DNA from: Pseudomonas hygromyciniae
GTDB taxonomy: Bacteria; Pseudomonadota; Gammaproteobacteria; Pseudomonadales; Pseudomonadaceae
DNA: 64,000 bases
Assembly: GCF_016925675.1 (NCBI RefSeq)
Contig: NZ_CP070506.1
Coordinates: 5,578,501 to 5,642,500, forward strand
Direction: 5' to 3'
Each line of letters begins with the position of its first letter. Position 1 is the stretch's first letter. The notes beneath the pieces were generated by a model. That model had not been told where the DNA came from. It saw only the letters and a list, made by a program, of their open reading frames with translations, and ran no database searches. Positions 9,134-17,548 of this stretch are shown here, piece after piece. The position numbers and the translations under genes are program-made.

Positions 9134-9430
9134 TCAGGGGTAACCCAACACCTGCTTGACCTGCACCAGGTTGCGCTCGATCCAGCCCCGGTCAATCGCC
9201 CCCCAGTCGCGAATCCGGTAGTGCCCGGCATGGTTGCGGGCGCCATCTTCCTGCTCGAATTCACAGACGATATCCAGATCCGCCAACGCCGCGATGGTGT
9301 CCTGGGCCGTGCGCCGGGGCATGCCCGTCACCTCGGTCAACGCCGGGACGCTGCTGGCCAATTGGCTGTCGATCAGGTACGCCACATACAGGCGGCGGTA
9401 GAAACTGCTCTTGGTCTTACTCACGTCCAT
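9134..9430 (-). CDS. Small winged helix-turn-helix protein
   Basis: A 98-residue protein with a central HTH-like stretch SSVPALTEVTGMPRRTAQDT and a following AALADLDIVCEFEQ wing. It resembles a short wHTH DNA-binding protein conserved in pseudomonads, but I do not recognise a named family. The ATG at 9430 has AAGG 9 bases before it; the longer frame from 9454 would start in the upstream gene. It begins 17 bases after the metallopeptidase gene on the same strand, so the two are probably one transcript. Confidence 0.75.
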   Translation of the reverse strand: MDVSKTKSSFYRRLYVAYLIDSQLASSVPALTEVTGMPRRTAQDTIAALADLDIVCEFEQEDGARNHAGHYRIRDWGAIDRGWIERNLVQVKQVLGYP

Positions 9431-9447
9431 GATCGGTCGCCTTGTGA

Positions 9448-9948
9448 TTAGCACTTGCCCTGCAAGTCGCGATAAGTCAGGTACACCCGCAGGTCGAACT
9501 CCACCTGATGGTAGCCGGGCATCATGTATTCGCAGAGTTTATAGAACGCCTTGTTGTGGTCCGATTCCTTGAAGTGTGCCAGTTCGTGGACGACGATCAT
9601 TTTCAGGAATTGCGGCGCGGCCTCCTTGAACAACGCGGCGATGCGGATCTCTTTCTTGGACTTGAGATTGCCACCCTGCACCCGCGAGATCGTGGTGTGC
9701 AGGCCAAGGGCGCGGTGGGTCAGGTCCAGGCGGTTGTCGAACAGCACCTTGTCGATGGGCGGCGCGTTGCGCAGGTGCTCCTGCTTCAGAGCCTGGGCGT
9801 AGTTGTACAGCGCCTTGTCACTCTGCACCCCATGGCGCTCGGGGTAACGCTGCTGCAGGTAGTCGCCCAGTTGATCCTTGGCGATCAATTGGCGTACTTG
9901 CTCTTGCAGGGCGGCGGGATAGGCCTGGAGGTATTTCAGCGCAGTCAT
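9448..9948 (-). CDS. YgjP-type zinc metallopeptidase (DUF45/M48-like)
   Basis: A 166-residue cytoplasmic protein carrying VVHELAHFKESDHNKAFYKL. HELAH gives the two histidines and glutamate of a gluzincin-like site, and the downstream HNKAFY with a C-terminal MPGY is typical of the YgjP family. The cellular substrate is unknown. It appears to form a two-gene unit with the small wHTH gene downstream. Confidence 0.85.
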   Translation of the reverse strand: MTALKYLQAYPAALQEQVRQLIAKDQLGDYLQQRYPERHGVQSDKALYNYAQALKQEHLRNAPPIDKVLFDNRLDLTHRALGLHTTISRVQGGNLKSKKEIRIAALFKEAAPQFLKMIVVHELAHFKESDHNKAFYKLCEYMMPGYHQVEFDLRVYLTYRDLQGKC

Positions 9949-9990
9949 GGGTTCGAACGGCAGGGGCTTGAGGCCGCCAGTGTAGCGAAT

Positions 9991-12111
9991 TCAGCAGGGG
10001 CCTGCGCGCAGCGCGAAAGGCTGTGGCCACAGGGAAATCTCTTTGACTGTGAGGGGCAGGGCCACCAGCGGCCCCTGGATAAACTGGCAGCCATTGGCTT
10101 GCAACCAGTGGCACTGCTCAAGGGTCTCTACACCTTCGGCAATCACCAGCAAGCCGAAGTGCCCACACAGTTCGATAATGCTGCGGGCCAGCGCCGCCTC
10201 CCGCGGCGAGCCGAGCACGCGGGCCACCAGGCCGGGGTCGAGTTTGAGGGTGTCGAACTCCAGGTCACGCAGATGGGCCAGGGAGCAGTTGCCCGAACCG
10301 AAGTCATCCAGGGCTATGCGTACCCCCAGGTGTCGTAGCTGCCTGAGCTGCTTGGTGGACTCTTCAATATTGTGCATCAGGCTTTCTTCGGCGATTTCCA
10401 CTTCCAGTTGCCGCCCGTGCAGCCCATGTCGCTCCAGTGCCTGCTGCAGTTGAGGCACCAGGTTGGGCATATTGAACTGGCTGCTGCTCAGGCTCACGCT
10501 GAGCACCCATTCGTCGCTCATGACCGATGCCCAGGTCTGGCGCGCCAATGCCACCTGATGGTAAATCCAACTGCTGAGCTGGCTGATCAGGCGCGCCTCC
10601 TCCAGCAAGGGCATGAACAACCCAGGCGGCACGTCGCCCACACTCGGATGCTGCCAGCGCAACAAGGCTTCGACACCGCGCAGGTGCCCATCCAGCAGGG
10701 ACACCTGGGGCTGGTACACCAACGTCACCTGCTTGTGGTCGATGGCCTCGCGCACACTGCTTTCAAGCATCAGGCGCGAGCGGGCCCGGCCGTTCATTTC
10801 CTGATCGTAATAGCGATATTGCTGACGCCCTGCCCGCTTGGCTTCGTACATGGCGATATCGGCGGCACGCAGCAGGCCGGACAAATCGCGGCCGCAATCG
10901 GGGAACGTGGCGATGCCAATACTGACCCCCAGCATGACCTCCAGGCCATCCACCTGCTGGCAGATCGATACCCGCTCGATCAACTGTTCGGCGAGCTTGG
11001 CGGCCTGTTCCGCGTATTCCAGCTCCAGCAACGCGACGAACTCATCCCCACCAAGGCGGCCAAGAATGTCGCAACTGCGCAGGCACAGTTCCAATTGCTC
11101 CGAGACCCAGCGCAGCACCCGGTCGCCGGCGTCGTGCCCCACCGAATCGTTGACCCGCTTGAAACCGTCCAGGTCCATGTACAGCAGCACCATGGCATGC
11201 TCGCTACGCTCGTTGCGCAGCAGGATCGTCTCCACGGTCTGGTAAAAACCACGCCGGTTGAGCAACCCGGTGAGCGGGTCGGTGACGGCCTGGGACTCCA
11301 GTTGCTGGTGCAGATGGCGCACCTGCGACATGTCTTGCACAGTCACCACCATGGCCCTCTGCTCCGGGGGCAACGGCGCACAGGACATCGCCACCGGCAA
11401 CTGCTGGCCGGGTGCGGTGCGCAGGATTGCATCATGCAGGCGCCAGGTTTCGCCACGCAGGTAGCCGGTATACAGCTCGCAGCTGAACCAGTCAGGCATA
11501 TGGGGTTTTTGCAGGAAGCCCAGGAACGCCTGGCCTTGCAACTCGTCCACCGTGGCATTGAGCAATCGTGAAATGGCCGGATTGGCGTAGCTGACTACCC
11601 CGTCTTCGCCCACCACCAGAATGCCCTCGGCGGCGTTGTCGAGCACCGAGGCATTAAAGGCCCGAGCCGCCTCCAGGTCATGACTCAGACGCTGCAAGGC
11701 CCGGCGGTTACGCTGATGCTCCAGCAAGGCCTGGACCTTGGGCTTGAGAATATTCGGGTCAAAGGGTTTGAACAGGTAGTCGATGGCGCCACTGGCATAG
11801 CCTTCGAGCACGGCGGCGGGCGATTGCTCAGTGGCACTCAGGAAGATGATCGGCGTCATGCGGGTGCGCTGACTGCCGCGCATCAAACGCGCCACTTCGA
11901 AGCCGTCCATGCCCGGCATCCGCACATCCAGCAACACCAGGTCGACATCACGCGCCAGTAGCAGTCCCAGGGCTTCCTCGCCGGAGCCCGCGGTCAACAC
12001 CTGCCAGTCCTCGCACTGTAGGAGCGCGCGCATGCTGATCAGGTTTTCCGGGTAGTCATCGACCACCAGGAGCACTGAAGAGCCTTCGGCCAGGGTTGGA
12101 GCGGATTCCAT
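9991..12111 (-). CDS. Response regulator with PAS, GGDEF and EAL domains (cyclic-di-GMP turnover)
   Basis: A 706-residue cytoplasmic protein. Residues ~12-125 form a receiver domain (VDD acidic pair, phospho-acceptor in LVLLDVRMPGMDG). A PAS domain follows (~150-265), then a GGDEF domain with an intact RLGGDEFVALLE signature. The C-terminal EAL domain has GVEALLRWQHP, EIAEESLMHN, DDFGSGNCSL and IAEGVETLEQC. Both catalytic signatures look intact, so synthesis and hydrolysis of c-di-GMP are both possible. No cognate histidine kinase gene is adjacent. Confidence 0.9.
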   Translation of the reverse strand: MESAPTLAEGSSVLLVVDDYPENLISMRALLQCEDWQVLTAGSGEEALGLLLARDVDLVLLDVRMPGMDGFEVARLMRGSQRTRMTPIIFLSATEQSPAAVLEGYASGAIDYLFKPFDPNILKPKVQALLEHQRNRRALQRLSHDLEAARAFNASVLDNAAEGILVVGEDGVVSYANPAISRLLNATVDELQGQAFLGFLQKPHMPDWFSCELYTGYLRGETWRLHDAILRTAPGQQLPVAMSCAPLPPEQRAMVVTVQDMSQVRHLHQQLESQAVTDPLTGLLNRRGFYQTVETILLRNERSEHAMVLLYMDLDGFKRVNDSVGHDAGDRVLRWVSEQLELCLRSCDILGRLGGDEFVALLELEYAEQAAKLAEQLIERVSICQQVDGLEVMLGVSIGIATFPDCGRDLSGLLRAADIAMYEAKRAGRQQYRYYDQEMNGRARSRLMLESSVREAIDHKQVTLVYQPQVSLLDGHLRGVEALLRWQHPSVGDVPPGLFMPLLEEARLISQLSSWIYHQVALARQTWASVMSDEWVLSVSLSSSQFNMPNLVPQLQQALERHGLHGRQLEVEIAEESLMHNIEESTKQLRQLRHLGVRIALDDFGSGNCSLAHLRDLEFDTLKLDPGLVARVLGSPREAALARSIIELCGHFGLLVIAEGVETLEQCHWLQANGCQFIQGPLVALPLTVKEISLWPQPFALRAGPC

Positions 12112-12337
12112 GCTGCATCTCTTCCTTGAGGGTTCGTTCCGGTCAATTTTGAGACAAAACCAGACACTTAATGTGGAGTCACTCTAGCCTCGGATCCCTT
12201 AAAGCAGAAGGCACGACGGGAGCATCATTGCGCCAAAGCGCACACAACCGACTAACGGTCAGGCGCTACAGCCCCCGGATTACGGGAAAGATGGCTTTTT
12301 GACAGGCTATTGACGCCAATAAACCGCCTGAAAATCA

Positions 12338-12366
12338 TTAACAAACCGTTACCAGCCGCTTATAAA
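12338..12366 (+). promoter_or_regulatory. Candidate sigma70 promoter for the alginate lyase gene
   Basis: A TTAACA -35 and a TATAAA -10 are separated by exactly 17 bases, placing a start near 12373 and a leader of about 57 bases. The rest of the 318-base gap from 12112 shows no ORF and no repeat that I can support. Confidence 0.55.
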
Positions 12367-12429
12367 GAACGCGCCACCCCTCGGGCCAAAGCCTTTTGAC
12401 CCCTCTTTCGTACAACAAAGGCGCACTCC

Positions 12430-13095
12430 ATGATTGATCTGTCCACCTGGAACCTGAGCATCCCTGTTGGCACTCCACCCGCCACCATCGACACGCCTAA
12501 ACTGCTCAGCGGCTTCAAGGGCAAGTACTTCCAGGCCGAAGGCAGCAGCGCGCAATTCTGGTCCCCCGTCACCGGTACCCGCACCGAAAACGCGATCTAC
12601 CCGCGCAGCGAACTGCGCGAAACCTATGCCGATGGCCGGCTGCGCAACTGGACCTATCCCGAAGCCGATAACTACCTGCGCGCCACCCTGGCCATCAATC
12701 AGGTGCCCTCCTCGGGCAAGATTGTCATCGGTCAGATCCACGCCTATGACAGCCAGAAACCACTGGTCAAAGTCGAATACCAGTACAAGGAAAAAACCCA
12801 GACCGGCAACATCGTCGCCAAAGTGCGCATGCGCCCGGATGACAGCAAAGGTCGGGTGATCATCGTGGCCGAGAATGTGCCACTGCAGCGCAACTTCACC
12901 TACGTCATCCACCTGAACAAGGCCGGCCTGCTGAACATTGAAGCCGCCAACGGCCAATGGAACGAACGCCTGGGCGCGGCCTGGGGCAAAAAGCCTTTGT
13001 ACTTCAAGGCCGGTGTGTATGTGCAAGACAACAGCGGCGACAGCAAAGAGGGTGGCAAAGTGACATTTGCCAAACTGGATATCGATCACAACTGA
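12430..13095 (+). CDS. Polysaccharide lyase family 7 (alginate lyase)
   Basis: A 221-residue single-domain PL7 protein that should cleave alginate by beta-elimination. The three PL7 signatures are present in order: RSELRE (substrate-binding arginine and glutamate, ~res 58-63), QIH (~97-99, catalytic His region) and YFKAGVYVQ (~192-200, catalytic Tyr). No signal peptide is visible: the protein starts MIDLSTWNLSIPVG, directly at the lyase fold, so export by the Sec route is not expected. AAAGG precedes the start by 8 bases. Confidence 0.9.
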   Translation: MIDLSTWNLSIPVGTPPATIDTPKLLSGFKGKYFQAEGSSAQFWSPVTGTRTENAIYPRSELRETYADGRLRNWTYPEADNYLRATLAINQVPSSGKIVIGQIHAYDSQKPLVKVEYQYKEKTQTGNIVAKVRMRPDDSKGRVIIVAENVPLQRNFTYVIHLNKAGLLNIEAANGQWNERLGAAWGKKPLYFKAGVYVQDNSGDSKEGGKVTFAKLDIDHN

Positions 13096-13132
13096 CAGTC
13101 CGATCATTCTCACGACGCTTTAGGACAGAACC

Positions 13133-13157
13133 GCGACCCTGGGTCTCGACTTTTTTG
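13133..13157 (+). terminator. Weak candidate terminator after the alginate lyase gene
   Basis: A short gaccc-t-gggtc inverted repeat is followed by tcgactttttt. The stem is short, so this is only a possibility. Confidence 0.35.
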
Positions 13158-13226
13158 TAGGACAATTCGAGTATGGCGCCGCGCACGCGCAATGCTTCCC
13201 TATAAGAAAGTCATGGAGACTCACCA

Positions 13227-14456
13227 ATGCCCTTCACTCGCACCCTACTCGCCCTTTCCATGGGCATGGTTCTGCTGCAAAACCCGGCCTTCGCTGCTCC
13301 GCCGTTGTCGATGACCGACGGGGTGGCCCAGGTCAATATCCAAGACAGCAACGCCTGGGTTGAGATCAGCAAAGCCGCGTTCGAACACAACATCCGCACC
13401 CTGCAAACCAGCCTCGCCGACAAGTCGAAAATCTGCGCCGTGCTCAAAGCGGACGCTTATGGCCACGGTATCGGCCTGCTGATGCCGTCGGTGATCAAGC
13501 TCGGCGTACCTTGCGTGGGCGTGGCCAGCAATGAAGAAGCCCGCGTCGTACGTGAAAGCGGCTTCAAGGGCCAACTGATCCGCGTACGCACCGCCGCGTT
13601 GAGCGAGCTGGAAGCGGCGCTGCCATACAACGTCGAAGAGCTGGTGGGCAACCTCGACTTCGCCGTGCGCGCCAGCCTGATCGCCGAACATCATGGCCGC
13701 CCTTTGGTGGTCCACCTGGGCCTGAACTCCAGCGGCATGAGCCGCAACGGCGTAGAAATGACCACCGCCCAAGGCCGGCGCGATGCCGTGGCCATCACCA
13801 AGGTACCGAACCTGGAAGTGAAGGCGATCATGACCCACTTCGCCGTCGAAGACGCCGCCGACGTGCGCGCCGGCCTCAAGGCCTTCAACGAGCAGGCCAA
13901 CTGGCTGATCAACGTCGCCCAACTGGACCGCAGCAAAATCACCCTGCACGCCGCCAACTCCTTCGCCACCCTGGAAGTGCCCGAGTCCCGCCTGGACATG
14001 GTGCGCCCCGGCGGCCTGCTGTTCGGCGACACCGTGCCATCGTTCACCGAGTACAAGCGGGTGATGCAGTTCAAGTCCCACGTGGCCTCGGTCAACAGCT
14101 ACCCCAAGGGCAACACCGTCGGCTACGACCGCACCTACACCCTGGCGCGGGATTCGAAACTGGCCAACATCACCGTGGGCTATTCCGACGGCTATCGCCG
14201 AGCGTTCACCAATAAAGGCATCGTGCTGATCAATGGGCATCGGGTGCCGGTGGTGGGCAAGGTGTCGATGAACACCTTGATGGTGGATGTGACCGATGTG
14301 CCGAGCGTGAAGAGTGGGGATGAGGTGGTGCTGTTTGGCAAGCAGGGGAATGTGCAGACGAGCCAGGCCGAGGTTGAGGATATCAATGGGGCGTTGTTGG
14401 CGGATCTCTACACCGTCTGGGGCAACTCGAACCCCAAAGTGCTGGTTGATCAATAA
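13227..14456 (+). CDS. alr: Periplasmic broad-specificity amino-acid racemase (Alr/Bsr type)
   Basis: A 409-residue PLP-dependent racemase of the alanine racemase fold. The signal peptide MPFTRTLLALSMGMVLLQNP ends AFA before APPLS, so the enzyme should be periplasmic. The PLP lysine is in CAVLKADAYGHG (~K74), and the second-domain tyrosine segment is NTVGYDRTY. The exported form corresponds to the broad-specificity racemases of P. putida, which act on Lys, Arg, Ala and others, and not to the cytoplasmic alr/dadX. GGAG lies 8 bases before the ATG. The IS110 element downstream may have separated it from former neighbours. Confidence 0.85.
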   Translation: MPFTRTLLALSMGMVLLQNPAFAAPPLSMTDGVAQVNIQDSNAWVEISKAAFEHNIRTLQTSLADKSKICAVLKADAYGHGIGLLMPSVIKLGVPCVGVASNEEARVVRESGFKGQLIRVRTAALSELEAALPYNVEELVGNLDFAVRASLIAEHHGRPLVVHLGLNSSGMSRNGVEMTTAQGRRDAVAITKVPNLEVKAIMTHFAVEDAADVRAGLKAFNEQANWLINVAQLDRSKITLHAANSFATLEVPESRLDMVRPGGLLFGDTVPSFTEYKRVMQFKSHVASVNSYPKGNTVGYDRTYTLARDSKLANITVGYSDGYRRAFTNKGIVLINGHRVPVVGKVSMNTLMVDVTDVPSVKSGDEVVLFGKQGNVQTSQAEVEDINGALLADLYTVWGNSNPKVLVDQ

Positions 14457-14468
14457 GCACCGCAAATC

Positions 14469-14555
14469 AAATGTGGGAGCGGGCTTGCCCGCGATGGCGG
14501 TGGGTCAGGCAACAAATGTATTGGCTGAACCACCGCAATCGCGAGCAAGCCCGCT
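14469..14555. repeat. REP doublet, right arm split by the IS110 element
   Basis: The left REP is intact (tgtgggagcgggcttgcccgcg). The inverted right REP reads gcgagcaagcccgct and then stops at 14555; its remaining ctcccacatt is found at 15724-15733 beyond the insertion sequence. Joining the two pieces restores the standard REP end. Confidence 0.9.
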
Positions 14556-14570
14556 TGTATGTTTAGACTT

Positions 14571-14750
14571 GAAGGGGTGGGCGGCGACTAAAAGCCCGAT
14601 TCCGACTCTAGCCAGTACGGACCGTGGGAGACTTCTCGTCCCGCCCTTTCTACCCTAAGCGCCGATAAGGAATTCATCGGGAAAACCGACAATAGAGGCA
14701 AGCCAGCGCTGGGATAGACCCCGACAAGCCCTTAAACCCTAGCTCCGAGG
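14571..14750 (+). ncRNA. Candidate IS110 bridge RNA in the left end of the element
   Basis: gggcgg (14579-14584) plus gac (14586-14588) can pair with gtcccgccc (14638-14646). Inside, tccg (14601-14604) pairs with cgga (14618-14621), leaving an internal loop. Its 5' side contains aagcccg (14592-14598), identical to the 7 bases left of the CT core in the target REP. Its 3' side contains gtgggag (14624-14630), the reverse complement of the CT core plus 5 bases to the right. A second, weaker region has ataga (14692-14696) and acaag (14724-14728), which may read the element ends. The exact RNA ends are not determined. Confidence 0.65.
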
Positions 14751-14757
14751 ATTAGTT

Positions 14758-15720
14758 ATGACAATCCTTACTTCACCAACGGTTGTGGGTATCGATGTGG
14801 CCAAGGCCGAAATCGTTGCCTACCGCGAAGACCTCAACGCCACTCAAGCCATTGCCAACGACCGCGATGCTCTTGGTCGCTGGCTCAACACATTACCTGC
14901 CAACAGCTCAATTGCCCTGGAAGCCACCAGCACTTACCACTTGGACACAGCTGAACTCGCCCATGAAATAGGACATCGGGTTTACGTTGTAGACGCTTAT
15001 CGGTTGAGCCATTACCGCGAAAGCATTGGCCAGCGGGCGAAAACCGACCCTTGTGATGCACGTTTATTAGCGCGCTACCTGAGCAGCGAGCAGAAACGGC
15101 TACGGCTCTGGAGTCCACCTCCGCAGGCTTACAAGTTATTGAAAAGCTTGCTACACCGACGTGCAGAGCTTATCAACTTGCGTGTAAGCCTTACACTGAG
15201 CTGGTCAGGCGAACCGCTTTTGAAAGACGAGTTGGCCCAGCAGTTAAAGTCCTTCAAACAAGCTGAGCAGGTCATTCAGAAGTTGCTGCACAAGGTCAGT
15301 AAAGAGGCGGGCATCACCGAAAATATCAAGCGCTGCAAAGCCATTGAGGGAGTGGGTGATCTTACGGCTACTGGTCTAGCGACAGCCTTCATGCGCGGTC
15401 AGTTCGCCAATGGCGATGCATTCATCGCTTTCTTGGGGATGGATCTGAGACCAAAAGATTCCGGAAAAAAGGCCGGCCCTCGGCACTTGAGTAAAAAGGG
15501 CGATTCAGAGTTGCGGCGCCTTGCTCACAACGCAGCGATGGCCGCTAGCCGATCTGCGACCTGGAAACCGTACTACGAGTCTTACCTGGCCCGGGGACTG
15601 GCAAAGACCCAAGCCCTGGTGATCCTCGCCCGCAAGCTCTGCCGGGTGGCATTCGCGCTGATGAAAAACCAGAGCGAATACCAGCCGAACTTAAAGTTGC
15701 AGGGTTTACCTGCAACATAG
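14758..15720 (+). CDS. IS110-family transposase (DEDD recombinase)
   Basis: A 320-residue transposase. The N-terminal RuvC-like domain carries the four acidic residues: D13 (GIDVAK), E55 (ALEATS), D97 and D100 (TDPCDARLLARY). A predicted helical linker follows, then a C-terminal domain with AIEGVGDLTATGLA, FLGMDLRPKDSGKK (candidate nucleophile S235) and SKKGDSELRRLAHNAAMAA. Length and motifs are intact, so the enzyme may be active. GAGG lies 9 bases before the ATG. The stop TAG is part of a TAGAAT box next to the right end. Confidence 0.93.
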   Translation: MTILTSPTVVGIDVAKAEIVAYREDLNATQAIANDRDALGRWLNTLPANSSIALEATSTYHLDTAELAHEIGHRVYVVDAYRLSHYRESIGQRAKTDPCDARLLARYLSSEQKRLRLWSPPPQAYKLLKSLLHRRAELINLRVSLTLSWSGEPLLKDELAQQLKSFKQAEQVIQKLLHKVSKEAGITENIKRCKAIEGVGDLTATGLATAFMRGQFANGDAFIAFLGMDLRPKDSGKKAGPRHLSKKGDSELRRLAHNAAMAASRSATWKPYYESYLARGLAKTQALVILARKLCRVAFALMKNQSEYQPNLKLQGLPAT

Positions 15721-15775
15721 AATCTCCCACATTATTTTTCAGCGTTTGGAAGGTCGGGCTCGGCTATAAGCCGCT

Positions 15776-15812
15776 CATAAAAAACCCGCATCGCTGCGGG
15801 TTTCTTTTTAAA
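15776..15812 (-). terminator. Rho-independent terminator after fba
   Basis: The stem acccgca/tgcgggt has a tcgc loop and T-runs on both strands, so it can act in both directions. It lies between the IS110 element and the 3' end of fba. Confidence 0.85.
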
Positions 15813-15822
15813 CGCTTTAGGC

Positions 15823-16887
15823 TTAGTTCACCTTGGCGTTCAACTCACCTTTCAGATACCGCTGGTACATCGCTTCCAACGACACCGGCTTGATCTTCGA
15901 AGCATTGCCGGCAGTGCCGAACGCTTCATAACGTGCGATACACACATCACGCATCGCAGTCACGGTAGCGCCGAAGAATTTACGCGGGTCGAACTCGCTC
16001 GGGTTGGTGGCCATCAGGCGACGCATTGCACCGGTGGACGCCAGGCGCAGGTCGGTGTCGATGTTGACCTTGCGTACGCCGTGCTTGATGCCTTCGACGA
16101 TTTCTTCAACCGGTACGCCGTAGGTTTCTTTGATGTCGCCGCCGTACTGGTTGATGATCGCCAGCCACTCTTGCGGTACCGAGGAAGAACCGTGCATCAC
16201 CAGGTGGGTGTTGGGGATGCGCTTGTGGATTTCCTTGATGCGGTCGATCGCCAGCACGTCGCCGGTAGGTGGCTTGGTGAACTTGTAGGCACCGTGGCTG
16301 GTGCCGATGGCGATGGCCAGGGCGTCGACCTGGGTGCGCTTGACGAAGTCAGCGGCTTCTTCAGGGTCGGTCAGCATCTGGCTGTGATCCAGCACGCCTT
16401 CGGCGCCGATGCCGTCTTCTTCACCGGCCATGCCGGTTTCCAACGAACCCAGGCAGCCTAGCTCGCCTTCTACCGACACACCACAGGCGTGAGCCAGGGC
16501 TACGGTCTGTTGGGTGACGCGTACGTTGTAGTCGTAGTCGGTCGGGGTCTTGCCGTCTTCGCCGAGGGAGCCGTCCATCATCACCGAGCTGAAGCCCAGT
16601 TGGATCGAGCGCTGGCACACGTCAGGGCTGGTGCCGTGGTCCTGGTGCATGCACACCGGGATGTGTGGGAATTCTTCGATTGCCGCGAGGATCAGGTGAC
16701 GCAGGAACGGGGCACCGGCGTATTTGCGCGCACCGGCCGAAGCCTGGACGATCACTGGGGAGTCGGTCTTGTCAGCGGCTTCCATGATGGCGCGCATCTG
16801 CTCAAGGTTGTTGACGTTAAAGGCTGGGACGCCGTAGCCGAACTCGGCTGCGTGGTCCAGCATTTGACGCATGCTGATAAGTGCCAT
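15823..16887 (-). CDS. fba: Class II fructose-1,6-bisphosphate aldolase (Calvin subtype)
   Basis: A 354-residue zinc-dependent aldolase that splits fructose-1,6-bisphosphate into dihydroxyacetone phosphate and glyceraldehyde-3-phosphate. [12 protein letters not shown] contains the catalytic Asp and a zinc-binding His. [18 protein letters not shown] and the C-terminal [14 protein letters not shown] fit the Calvin-type subfamily. It is the last gene of the tkt-epd-pgk-(two lipoproteins)-fba series on this strand, although a ~270-base gap with a REP doublet separates it from the MliC gene. Confidence 0.95.
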   Translation of the reverse strand: MALISMRQMLDHAAEFGYGVPAFNVNNLEQMRAIMEAADKTDSPVIVQASAGARKYAGAPFLRHLILAAIEEFPHIPVCMHQDHGTSPDVCQRSIQLGFSSVMMDGSLGEDGKTPTDYDYNVRVTQQTVALAHACGVSVEGELGCLGSLETGMAGEEDGIGAEGVLDHSQMLTDPEEAADFVKRTQVDALAIAIGTSHGAYKFTKPPTGDVLAIDRIKEIHKRIPNTHLVMHGSSSVPQEWLAIINQYGGDIKETYGVPVEEIVEGIKHGVRKVNIDTDLRLASTGAMRRLMATNPSEFDPRKFFGATVTAMRDVCIARYEAFGTAGNASKIKPVSLEAMYQRYLKGELNAKVN

Positions 16888-17041
16888 TGTGTTGTCTCTC
16901 CCGGTCGAGGGTCGTTAATCGTGCAAGCCTGCCGTAGCGGCGGCTGCTATTCAAGTTATTGCAGATCAAGGGGTTGAGCCTTGGTCTGCTGAATCGTTAT
17001 TGCTACTGGGGCTGACCCAAATTCCAATCTGGAACCGAATC

Positions 17042-17133
17042 ATGTAGGAGCTGGCTTGCCTGCGAAAGCGGTGTGCCAGGCACCGAATTCGCCAACTGAC
17101 CCACCGCTTTCGCGGGCAAGCCCGCTCCTACAT
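17042..17133. repeat. REP doublet (taggagc variant)
   Basis: Inverted units beginning tgtaggagctggcttgcctgcg and ending cgggcaagcccgctcctaca. This is the 'gtaggagc' subtype, distinct from the 'gtgggagc' units. Confidence 0.85.
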
Positions 17134-17153
17134 GAGATCTTCAGTGTTCTGTA

Positions 17154-17489
17154 TTACTGGGCCTTACAGCCCCGGCCGATCAAATCGTCGGTGGCGACCC
17201 AATACACCAGGCCTTCCTCACCCTTTGTGTGAAATGCCAACTGCTCATTGCTATACAGCGCGCCGGAGGCCGCCACGTCTTCCTTGAGGCGATACACCTG
17301 GTCGGAGCCGCCAAGGCGCACATCTACCTGCTTGCGGTCGCTATCGACAAACCGCCAGTTCACCTGGGCCTGGCTGTCGCACACCCAGGTGGTCCATGTG
17401 TCTTGCTGGGGCTCTGCCTTGTTGAACATGTTCAGGTTGGCGCAACCGGCTAATAAAGCCAGCGCTGCCAGGGCGATAACGCCTTTCAT
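17154..17489 (-). CDS. MliC-like C-type lysozyme inhibitor lipoprotein
   Basis: A 111-residue lipoprotein with signal MKGVIALAALALLAGC (lipobox LAGC). The mature part contains WVCDSQAQVNWRF, RLGGSDQVYRL and AASGALYSNEQLAFHTKG, and ends in GRGC. The paired cysteines and the small beta-rich domain fit the MliC/PliC family, which protects peptidoglycan from host lysozyme. GAGGAT lies before the ATG at 17489. It lies between pgk and fba, an unusual place for a lysozyme inhibitor. Confidence 0.8.
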   Translation of the reverse strand: MKGVIALAALALLAGCANLNMFNKAEPQQDTWTTWVCDSQAQVNWRFVDSDRKQVDVRLGGSDQVYRLKEDVAASGALYSNEQLAFHTKGEEGLVYWVATDDLIGRGCKAQ

Positions 17490-17548
17490 TGCCAATCCTC
17501 GAACGGCGGCCTGGGCCGCCAGTGCTGTCGGTTAGTGAATCAGACCCA

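Larger units (their letters stand above)
14554..15723 (+). mobile_element. IS110-family insertion sequence inserted in a REP
   Basis: A 1,170-bp element bounded by a CT dinucleotide at each end (14554-14555 and 15724-15725) with no terminal inverted repeats, as expected for IS110. It consists of ~200 bases of non-coding left end, the transposase gene, and a right end of only 3 bases after the stop codon. The target was the REP sequence aagcccgctcccac, cut at its CT. Confidence 0.9.

Noticed and set aside
14554..15725. Terminal inverted repeats and target duplication of a DDE-type insertion sequence
   Set aside because: Neither is present; only a shared CT is found at the ends, as expected for IS110.
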